Assembly: GCA_002401485.1 (NCBI GenBank)
Contig: NVTF01000010.1
Span: forward strand, 1 to 33,865
Direction of reading: 5' to 3'
From: Elusimicrobiota bacterium
GTDB taxonomy: Bacteria; Elusimicrobiota; Elusimicrobia; UBA1565
DNA: 33,865 bases
Each line of letters begins with the position of its first letter. Position 1 is the first letter of the stretch. The position numbers and the translations under genes were made by a program. Positions 27,801 to 33,865 of the stretch are shown here, piece by piece. The notes beneath the pieces were generated by a model. That model worked only from the letters and a program-made list of their open reading frames with translations, was not told the origin of the DNA and ran no database searches.

Positions 27801-29654
27801 TCCTTGTGGCAGGGTATCGCGCGTTTGGGCAATACACTCGGCGCTGCGGCGATTACGCCGTTGACAAGCATTCCGATTGCGGTGTCGGTATTCTTCCGCA
27901 CCATTTACCGGGCGGGGCGTGCGGCACGCGATCGTGAGCCGGGCGTAAGCACGTATGAGTTCGCTTCCGATCTCGAGACCGCGCTTAACCGACATGAGGG
28001 TTTTGTTCGAGCCTACCAAGGACGCCGCCGCGGCACGGTCGAAACCGTATTTACGAGTGAATCCTCTTATCGCCGAGCACTCGCGGAGGGACTCATTCGC
28101 TCACGGATGAAGGGTTTTGATATAGAGATCATCTACGAAGATGCCGAAGGCGTCGACGGGGATGATCTCAAACGCGCTCGAGGCTCACTTGATGAAGAGG
28201 CCGACTCCGTTCAGGAAAAGAAAGCGGATGATCTTTCCGGAGCCGGAGCCGGAGCCGGCGTCGCGGCCGTTCTTGGTTTGCTCGGCGCCGTTGCTGCCGG
28301 GTATGCGGGTTTTGCATTCGCGCTTCCTCTTCTAGGATTGACGGGTTGGTCATGGCTGCTTGGTTTGGCCGGGTCGGCCCTGATCGGCGCGGGGATTGGG
28401 TTCGCGATTTCACAACCCTCCATCCTTCGCCAGTGGCCGCACGCCATCGGATCGGCGATGCGCGACGGTGTTGATGCGGCATGGAAATTCTGGACCGGCT
28501 ACGCCGGACGTTACGCCATGACGCTGAAGGGGGATCGGGTTCCGGCTGCCTCTACGCTGGGAACGGTTCACTACGTTGGTGGTGTTGTCGGCGCGGTCGG
28601 AACAGGCATTGCGGGTTTTATTTACGGGCTCGTCTCGGTTCCGTTGGAGGCCTCCCTGGTCGGCGCCCACAAGGTCGCACTGGGCTTATGGCCGTGGTTG
28701 AAGGGCGTGTTCAAGACTATCGCTCGGGTCGCACGGCGATTTTTCCCATTCGTGTTCGGGGGCATTGTCGGGCTGGTTGTCGGCGTTTTTGGAACAGCGC
28801 TTTTTGGAGCGTTGTTGTTGGGTCGCCCCTGGTTTAAATACGTGGTTGCGGAAGATTACGATACCGATACAACCGGTAAGTTCTTAGGAACGACGGCGCT
28901 TCGCATCGTCGCTTCCATCATCGGCGTGATTGCGGGTCTTGCGGGAGGCGCGGTTTTCTTCGCGGTGCCGGCTGCCATCGGCTTCTACGCCTTTGGAACG
29001 TGGGGGATCACCCTTGGCTTGGCAGCGGCGCTGCCGTATTCGCTTACCCTGAGCGCCGCATTGGCTTTCTGGATGGGGGACATCGGCGGCAGGGCCCAGC
29101 GCTTCTTTGATTTGTGGGCTAAGTCCGCCTTGCGCATAGAATTGCATCGTATGAACAAGCTCACCGACAGCATGGAGTTTAACGAGAAGCGCACCAATGG
29201 CGAGATTCAGCCGGCAGACGGTTGGATCCGACTTGCTAATGTTTTTGCGGGTACGCTCGCGGCGGCGATTGCCGGCATCGTTGCCAGTTTGGTCACCTAT
29301 CCGCGGAGCCTCTTTCGCGCGGGCAAGGATCTGTCCGCTGGGAAAACCCTGGATGGGAGTCAGGGTTTTGACGACTTCTCGCCGATCTATGACTCCCGCA
29401 GCGGCAGAAAAGTCTTCAATAAAATAGCCGCCGGAATTTCCCTTGCCTCAGGCATCGTCTTCTCTATCTGGATGCTTGGTTGGGGTCCGTACGGATTGTT
29501 GACGGCATTGTGGAAGGCCGCCGTGATCGTTGCGCTCGCTTACCCGGTCGGCTGGGTCGCCGGATGGGTTTTGGGTCTCATCGCCGGCTTTGCAATCGGC
29601 GCCGTCGTCTGGCTCTCCCGCCAACTAGCCAAAACCCCACCCCAAGCCAAATAA
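24882..29654 (+). CDS. Giant polytopic membrane protein with three tandem modules
   Basis: About 1590 aa from MMKKILLQFPVQKSIASALVAALLM; starts at 24882 rather than 24834 (TATCCT 7 nt upstream). Long Gly/Ala hydrophobic segments in recurring order. Confidence 0.85.
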   Translation: MMKKILLQFPVQKSIASALVAALLMTTPGLGVYEAAAKIVGNTSVTTIPSGFNAPVGLGHIFGLGTTKAEAFLKVDSLGSTLTVIDAPVFLPEQTLAVASAAKSDPRSSVPTIAISPAGIKIAARILTSHAPAIRAPRVTAKQTLTTTVEAVRHESTSGRVSGAPLTRLFDFSRRSRDSNVPAVRGSYFGSRGSRLSRSAEAAVNAADEPASPSSTKEKAVKKGPSNTLVIGLAAAGAVASFYFAPVILAAAATALTFAGLSTPLWITSGSLWTTLGVSALGVVVGSAVSQYPLWLSFPRDVIQSATNAGANTFKFWARFGRILDSVLTGRSTEDANKADLPANIFKYPVLAWPFFLTGLGVVPIVMATGAVALGWPVLTVWGIGAALIFGGAPVFFAAGLLYKVVETPIRAALRGLKQVAFQFFPWLIDFFNFLGRVLRKLFPFIGGGLWGIVRTAGFGIAAGFLTTARPIWEGVADSEIAEPDLQKRDRLYSIPRKVGIIAVRIAGGLTALVAGVLGAGIGLVLSLPFMLVHPLHIALDWAKIETGTIAGFTKRFHDNLDDEEGLGELAQTEFEAAGDQRSISLAHAVARLANAPLHAGYLSVALIATALTAYFRTWSRSLGWTTRPERVTAEPLDGVKEIRDADSKRISAAPENPHFWAPFLLGTLGALGGSAAVYTTVLGGALSLAWLPLALLALGTAAGGFIGLAISQPAAWSNLFGGIKKEAVDGATASYRASARLGLRTDAALRDRAVSEHLYRNAPANLLQYPWLALPGVIVGYVAAVFGFIAGPIAVVVGTATQAAWTGFLSLVERFIPALKRVLKRIVKILRNAIPFAGGLIWGTIRGLFITGVASAAVAAGPIFDAVFDKDLDIDESRYDMDGISKIIAVRAFQLVAVIGLLTAALLGFVTGLIYGLPYTAVFALGKAFDWGNVGGKSENFFRLWEKESLRDEDVRFEQLVRSGFSEDEKNISLWQGIARLGNTLGAAAITPLTSIPIAVSVFFRTIYRAGRAARDREPGVSTYEFASDLETALNRHEGFVRAYQGRRRGTVETVFTSESSYRRALAEGLIRSRMKGFDIEIIYEDAEGVDGDDLKRARGSLDEEADSVQEKKADDLSGAGAGAGVAAVLGLLGAVAAGYAGFAFALPLLGLTGWSWLLGLAGSALIGAGIGFAISQPSILRQWPHAIGSAMRDGVDAAWKFWTGYAGRYAMTLKGDRVPAASTLGTVHYVGGVVGAVGTGIAGFIYGLVSVPLEASLVGAHKVALGLWPWLKGVFKTIARVARRFFPFVFGGIVGLVVGVFGTALFGALLLGRPWFKYVVAEDYDTDTTGKFLGTTALRIVASIIGVIAGLAGGAVFFAVPAAIGFYAFGTWGITLGLAAALPYSLTLSAALAFWMGDIGGRAQRFFDLWAKSALRIELHRMNKLTDSMEFNEKRTNGEIQPADGWIRLANVFAGTLAAAIAGIVASLVTYPRSLFRAGKDLSAGKTLDGSQGFDDFSPIYDSRSGRKVFNKIAAGISLASGIVFSIWMLGWGPYGLLTALWKAAVIVALAYPVGWVAGWVLGLIAGFAIGAVVWLSRQLAKTPPQAK
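25555..26854 (+). repeat. Protein-level module 1 of the giant membrane protein
   Basis: Landmarks: GSAVSQYPLWLSF ... FPFIGGGLWGIVRTAGFG ... VGIIAVRIAGGLTALVAGVLGAGIGLVLSLPFMLVHPLHIALDWAKIE ... RLANAPLHAGYLSVALIATALTAYFRTWSR. Boundaries approximate. Confidence 0.7.
26855..28240 (+). repeat. Protein-level module 2 of the giant membrane protein
   Basis: Landmarks: GLAISQPAAWSNLF ... IPFAGGLIWGTIRGLFIT ... KIIAVRAFQLVAVIGLLTAALLGFVTGLIYGLPYTAVFALGKAFDWGNVGGKSENFFRLWEKESLRDE ... RLGNTLGAAAITPLTSIPIAVSVFFRTIYRAGR. Confidence 0.7.
28241..29400 (+). repeat. Protein-level module 3 of the giant membrane protein
   Basis: Landmarks: GFAISQPSILRQW ... FPFVFGGIVGLVVGVFGT ... TALRIVASIIGVIAGLAGGAVFFAV ... 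FWMGDIGGRAQRFFDLWAKSALRIE ... RLANVFAGTLAAAIAGIVASLVTYPRSLFRAGK. Confidence 0.7.
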
Positions 29655-29655
29655 C

Positions 29656-29722
29656 TGGGGCCGTACGTTGAGTTGTTGAGTTATTCCTGTGGAATAACTC
29701 AACAACTCAACGTACGGCCCCA
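29656..29722. repeat. Near-uninterrupted 67-bp perfect hairpin between convergent reading frames
   Basis: TGGGGCCGTACGTTGAGTTGTTGAGTTATTCC (29656-29687), loop TGT, exact reverse complement 29691-29722. Possible bidirectional terminator or palindromic insertion. Confidence 0.9.
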
Positions 29723-29723
29723 A

Positions 29724-30086
29724 CTATGGGTACATGCGGGTGTAGAATTTTGGGGTTGTGTCGGGCCAGACCTTTCCGCCTCTTGATGTGACGCGTGTGC
29801 GGACGTAGGGGTCGTAAAGGCCTTTTAGATTGATCTGGAAGTAGTTTGGATCCGGAGTCCAGTGGCGTTTGACGATGAAACCAGTGTCGAAGGCTGCCAT
29901 TTGGTCAGATGCGATCGTTGCGAGTTGGAATAACCCGGAACCCGGATGAAGTTGTCGATTCTCCAGCGTGAGGATGACCCGGACGTTCCGTTGTGGATCG
30001 GTATTTTTGACGCATCAGCCGTTTCTGTTTGGCGCGGTGACGCCGATTTTGATTCCCCCGAGCCTTGACGCGAAAGCGTCCTTCCG
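29724..30086 (-). pseudogene. Coding-like remnant with in-frame TGA and no start codon
   Basis: Hand translation on minus strand: KDAFASRLGGIKIGVTAPNRNG*CVKNTDPQRNVRVILTLENRQLHPGSGLFQLATIASDQMAAFDTGFIVKRHWTPDPNYFQINLKGLYDPYVRTRVTSRGGKVWPDTTPKFYTRMYP*. Absent from the ATG-based ORF track. Confidence 0.5.
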
Positions 30087-30099
30087 TTACCGTTCCTCC

Positions 30100-30588
30100 A
30101 TGGTCCCAGCACGCGCTTTCGGTGAAATGCCGGGTCAACGGCCTGCGGATAGGCCCCCGCGCAAGCCGTGGTGGGCGACTAGCGGATTCTGGTCGCTGCT
30201 CAGGGCTTTTATCGGTGTCTGTCTGTTTGTCTACGGAGAACGCGCCTCACTTTTGCGGGCTGTGCGCAATCGTATGCCCGATGACAAACAAATCGCTGAG
30301 ATGAAAATTGTGGGCCGCGACATCCAAAAAATTGCCGAAGATTTCGCGGACGAATACGCACCGGAAAGCGCCGCCGAGGAAAAAGCGACCGTCTCTGCCA
30401 AGACTCTTGAGGCTCCGAAGCGGGCTTCGGGCCGTCGGAAGACTAAAACCGGACCGCGGCGTCAAGGAAAGGTGGATATCTCGGATAAACGATTTAAGGA
30501 TTCCGGCAACGCCGAGGAATTCCGGCAGCGGATGGACGCCCCGTGGTTGGAATCGACTTTTAAGGTCCCTTTTTCTCAACCGCGTTAG
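30100..30588 (+). CDS. Hypothetical small protein with one TM segment
   Basis: Start at MVPARAFGEMPGQ (30100), preceded by TACCGT-N6-ATG; TM GFWSLLRAFIGVCLFVYG and basic C-terminus. Confidence 0.6.
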   Translation: MVPARAFGEMPGQRPADRPPRKPWWATSGFWSLLRAFIGVCLFVYGERASLLRAVRNRMPDDKQIAEMKIVGRDIQKIAEDFADEYAPESAAEEKATVSAKTLEAPKRASGRRKTKTGPRRQGKVDISDKRFKDSGNAEEFRQRMDAPWLESTFKVPFSQPR

Positions 30589-30673
30589 GGCGCGGCATGT
30601 TGATTACCGGGGGCATGGCGGGTGCGTTCGGATTGTTGGGATTTTTGTTATTTAAGAACAAGGGGAGACCTCT

Positions 30674-30988
30674 ATGAACCAACCACAATCAGGTACACCG
30701 GGCGGCGGGCAGCAAGGCGGCAGTACTGGGCCCACGGCCTTTCCAGAGATCGGGTTTTCGATGGATCCCAAGATGGTCCCCTGGCACGACGCTGTTGTTT
30801 GGTCTGAGCGGAGCCATAACGGACATCGGTTGTATGAATGGCTGACGAAAGAACATGTGGCGAAAGTGGGCTGGACGAATGGAGTTGTTTCTGTCGAGGT
30901 CGCAAACGATTCATTCCTCTGCAAGGATGTTCGCTACTTCATCGTTCAGGCACCGTTTGTCGCGGTCGGGCAGAATATTGCCGTATAG
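30674..30988 (+). CDS. Hypothetical soluble protein
   Basis: 104 aa, SD AAGGGGAGA upstream; Gly/Gln-rich N-terminus. Confidence 0.6.
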   Translation: MNQPQSGTPGGGQQGGSTGPTAFPEIGFSMDPKMVPWHDAVVWSERSHNGHRLYEWLTKEHVAKVGWTNGVVSVEVANDSFLCKDVRYFIVQAPFVAVGQNIAV

Positions 30989-31001
30989 GGCGGGGGAGAC
31001 G

Positions 31002-32222
31002 CTACGCGAAAAATGAGTTGCCGGGAGCGGCGAACGTCACGTCAAGAGGATTTCCCGACTCGAGCAGTTTTTGACGCAGATTGCTGATCGCCGACCCGAG
31101 CGCGTCCGGACCGTAACGTGCATCGGAATTAAAAAGCACCAATTTCCTCACGCCCGCCTCCGTCGCAGCGAGTACCGCCGCTGAGGGCGAGGAATTTCCT
31201 TGGTCTTTATACGCGACGAAATCCGCATCGAGATAACGCGCGTCGTGCACCAGAATATCGGCGGCGTGCGCGAAATTTCGAAATTTATTGCGAAACTCGA
31301 TGGAGGTGCTTTCCTCATCGGTCGGGTATTCGTTGTCGGGACAATAGACGACGCTTCTCCCCTGAAATTCAACCCGGTAGGCCAGGCAGGAACGGGGGTG
31401 CAGAGTGAAAATAGCGGACGCCCGGACACCGGCCCATAAGTTGAACTTTGATTCCGAGACGGCGAAGATTTGAACTGCTGGACGTGGAGGTCCGTTCGCA
31501 TACAGTTTCTTGTTGAGTACCCCTTGGAGCGGTTCGCCGTGATCGTTGGGGCCGACGATGTTGAGGGTGTATTCTTCTCCAAACGCGGAGGCGAGATCGG
31601 CAAGCCCTGCAACCCGGTCGGGCTGGTAGTTGGAAAGCAGTAGCCAGACTTGTTTTTCGATGGGTTTTTGTTTATTTGCAAGTAAATCTTTAAGACCGGT
31701 TCCGGCATCCAGGATCAGTAAATTGGGGCCGAGATCGATGGAAATGCAGCTGGTGGGCTGGCCGACCGCGGGCGTCCCGCCGGACGAGGTCGAGCCCCAA
31801 ATTTTTCCGATCGAGGCGGCCGGTCGCGGCGTCATTGTTGAGCCGGCGGTTAAAGCGCCGGGAGCGCCGATTAATTTATGGACGATGGAGCGCAATTCTT
31901 CAATCTGGAGGGGTTTACCCAAGAAGGCTGCGGCACCGCAGAGATGTGCCTCGTCCTGAACTTGTTTGTATCGCTTCCCTGAGGTGACGATCACTTGGGT
32001 ATGACTCAAAGCGGGGTTGGATTTTATGGTGCGGCATATCGTCAGCCCGTCCATCATGGGCATCATGATGTCAACGATGACGAGTCGGGGGCGTTGGCGT
32101 TTGATTTCGGCTATCGCGCTTTGGCCGTTGTAGTACTTATCAGTGGTGTATCCCTTTCCACGGAGGGCCTCGGTTAGGAGTTCCGCATTGTAGGTATCAT
32201 CGTCAAAAATAAGGACATCCAT
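31002..32222 (-). CDS. REC domain fused to a degenerate metallo-beta-lactamase-fold domain
   Basis: REC: VLIFDDDTYNAELL, LVIVDIMMPMMDGL, IVTSGKR, FLGKPLQ. MBL-like: TSCISIDLGPNLLILDAGTGLKDL, ILVHDARYLDADF, GVRKLVLFNSDA. Start chosen at MDVLIF (32222). Confidence 0.85.
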   Translation of the reverse strand: MDVLIFDDDTYNAELLTEALRGKGYTTDKYYNGQSAIAEIKRQRPRLVIVDIMMPMMDGLTICRTIKSNPALSHTQVIVTSGKRYKQVQDEAHLCGAAAFLGKPLQIEELRSIVHKLIGAPGALTAGSTMTPRPAASIGKIWGSTSSGGTPAVGQPTSCISIDLGPNLLILDAGTGLKDLLANKQKPIEKQVWLLLSNYQPDRVAGLADLASAFGEEYTLNIVGPNDHGEPLQGVLNKKLYANGPPRPAVQIFAVSESKFNLWAGVRASAIFTLHPRSCLAYRVEFQGRSVVYCPDNEYPTDEESTSIEFRNKFRNFAHAADILVHDARYLDADFVAYKDQGNSSPSAAVLAATEAGVRKLVLFNSDARYGPDALGSAISNLRQKLLESGNPLDVTFAAPGNSFFA

Positions 32223-32298
32223 TGCCCATAGGGTAGGTCTGCGGCTTCCCAGTGTCAAGTCCGGGAATTTCTTGGCCAATTTAGGCTAGTCTATTCCT

Positions 32299-33111
32299 AT
32301 GGCCGACATTCTAGTTGTCGGAAATTATTGCCACGATACAATCTACACCCGTCGCGGAACACATCGCTGGGCGGGAGGCTCATCGCTTTATATTGGGGCG
32401 GTTTTAACGTCGCTGGATGCTGAATTCGACGTGGTCGCCCACGTGGGGGCAGATTTTGCCTATGAGGGTGCCGTCACCAAACCCGCGCGGGTGATCGAAG
32501 GACGACGTACGACAGCCTGTATTGATGATTACCGCAGCGGGGCGAGGTTGGAGAAGTTTGAGGCCCTTTGCGCGCCGATTCGGCCTGACGATCTTCCCGA
32601 GAAAATCGAAATCGGACTCGCCTGCGCGATTGCCGGGGAAATTCTTCCCGAGACATTTAATGTGCTGCGGGAGCGGTCCGCCATTCTAATCGCCGACGCG
32701 CAGGGACTGCTCCGCGCGATTGACGATAGTGGGCGGGTTCGTCTTGTTAAATTGACCGATACTGATTTTGCCAAGACCGCGTCACGTCTCGACTTTATAA
32801 AAGCGAACGAAGAAGAGGCTAAATTCCTGGATATTCAAGAGTTGCGGAAATCAGTCGGTGTTATCATCACGCGTGAAAAGAAAGGCTGCATTTTCCTCGA
32901 CGCGAAGGGGGATATAGAAATTCCCGGGTATCCGGTTGACGCGATCGATCCGACCGGCGCGGGGGATTCCTTTACTGGGGGATTTTCTTATGGCTTGCAG
33001 CGCGGATGGTCTCTAAATAAAGCGCTTAGACTCGCGAATTTGTGCGGATCGGCTGCGGTGCGAGGCCCTGGACCTGCAATTCTCGCCGAAATCGATCTCG
33101 AAGGGTTATAA
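32299..33111 (+). CDS. PfkB-family sugar/nucleoside kinase
   Basis: 270 aa; VVGNYCHDTIYTRRGTHRWAGGSSLYIGAVLTSLDAEFDVVAHVGADF, C-terminal DPTGAGDSFTGGFSYGLQRG. Confidence 0.9.
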   Translation: MADILVVGNYCHDTIYTRRGTHRWAGGSSLYIGAVLTSLDAEFDVVAHVGADFAYEGAVTKPARVIEGRRTTACIDDYRSGARLEKFEALCAPIRPDDLPEKIEIGLACAIAGEILPETFNVLRERSAILIADAQGLLRAIDDSGRVRLVKLTDTDFAKTASRLDFIKANEEEAKFLDIQELRKSVGVIITREKKGCIFLDAKGDIEIPGYPVDAIDPTGAGDSFTGGFSYGLQRGWSLNKALRLANLCGSAAVRGPGPAILAEIDLEGL

Positions 33112-33117
33112 TTGCTC

Positions 33118-33865
33118 ATGAATCGCGCCCTCTTGCGCCGTCTCCCGTTTCTGTTTTTCCTCTCAGGTTTCTGCAGCTTGTTGTACCAGGTTGTTTGGAT
33201 GCGGATGCTGATCCGTGTTTTTGGCATTACCTTGTACGCCACATCGACGATTGTGGCCGTTTTTATGGGCGGGCTCGCGTTGGGCAGTTGGTTTATAGGA
33301 CGCAGGCTTGAGCGTCGCGAGCCCTCGCTGCGATTGTATGCAGCCATCGAGATCGCGGCGGCCTCGACTTCACTCATCGCGACCTTGGCGATTTCTCAAT
33401 TGCCCGGGTTTTTTCAAGTTCTCGCGGCATTTTGGGAGCTTCCTCAATGGGGTGCGAGTTCTCCGCTCGCCGCCTCTGTTCGTCTGCTGTTGACCGCACT
33501 CGTGCTTGTTGTGCCTACAGCCTTGATGGGCACTACATTGCCGATTCTCGTTCGCATCATGACGCACCGCACGGGGGAGATCGGGCGCCGTCTCGGCTTG
33601 ATGTACGGTTTAAATACCTTAGGAGCCGTTGTGGGTGTTCTCTCTGCGGGGTTTTTTCTCTTACCGACACTCGGTCTTCAAAAAACCACCATATTGGCTG
33701 CAGGACTTAACGGCATAATAGCTGTGGTGGCGATCTGCTTGGGACGTACTGAAAAAATGGAAGCTCCCCCGGTTTTAGAAGAGCCGGATAAAGATTATTT
33801 TCCGGAGAAACAAAGAAAAATTTCACAAAAAGCTTTAGGTCTCAGCCGGGAAGAAAAAGGTCTCA
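33118..33865 (+). CDS. Membrane-fused spermidine synthase-like protein, truncated by window end
   Basis: Open frame from ATG 33118 to the window edge: MNRALLRRLPFLFFLSGFCSLLYQVVWMRMLIRVFGITLYATSTIVAVFMGGLALGSWFIGRR..., typical TM N-terminus of SpeE-like fusions. Not in the ORF track because it has no stop. Confidence 0.8.
   Translation, partial: MNRALLRRLPFLFFLSGFCSLLYQVVWMRMLIRVFGITLYATSTIVAVFMGGLALGSWFIGRRLERREPSLRLYAAIEIAAASTSLIATLAISQLPGFFQVLAAFWELPQWGASSPLAASVRLLLTALVLVVPTALMGTTLPILVRIMTHRTGEIGRRLGLMYGLNTLGAVVGVLSAGFFLLPTLGLQKTTILAAGLNGIIAVVAICLGRTEKMEAPPVLEEPDKDYFPEKQRKISQKALGLSREEKGL

Noticed and set aside
28238-28258. GGAGCC triple short tandem repeat
   Set aside because: Encodes a short Gly-Ala linker at the start of module 3; ordinary coding low complexity.
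29825-30138. Minus ORFs of 95 and 77 aa
   Set aside because: Ser/Arg-rich composition; a different minus frame (29724-30086) is more coding-like in the same region.
1-33865. CRISPR array, prophage or IS element
   Set aside because: No regularly spaced direct repeats, no cas, integrase, transposase or phage structural genes seen; only isolated palindromes.

Overview
This 33.9-kb bacterial chromosomal window has gene content and protein style that suggest an Elusimicrobiota-like genome; the taxonomy is inference only. I found about 27 credible CDS and no rRNA, tRNA, CRISPR array or transposase. Recognisable genes: calcineurin-like phosphoesterase, RES-Xre toxin-antitoxin pair, MscS channel, EEP-family hydrolase, MFS transporter, DUF819 protein, YaeQ, a lytic transglycosylase-like protein, an OmpR-type regulator, an arrestin-like/P-loop ATPase operon, a Bax-inhibitor-1 homologue, TPR protein, patatin, PAS-HK-REC hybrid kinase, phosphate acetyltransferase, a REC-MBL fusion, a PfkB kinase and a truncated spermidine-synthase-like membrane protein. 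The most interesting observations are: (1) a ~1590-aa polytopic membrane protein built from three diverged tandem ~430-470-aa modules plus a partial fourth; (2) a 32-bp perfect hairpin that exactly fills the gap between that gene's stop codon and the stop of a decayed convergent reading frame; (3) a REC-MBL protein whose metal-binding motifs look systematically destroyed; (4) a TAnnnT -10-like motif 5-7 nt upstream of the start codon of about 11 genes, suggesting widespread leaderless transcription; (5) a translationally coupled membrane-arrestin / soluble-arrestin / ATPase operon; (6) a RES-Xre module with a fully consensus promoter and embedded operator palindrome. All family calls come from reading motifs by eye; no database search was run.
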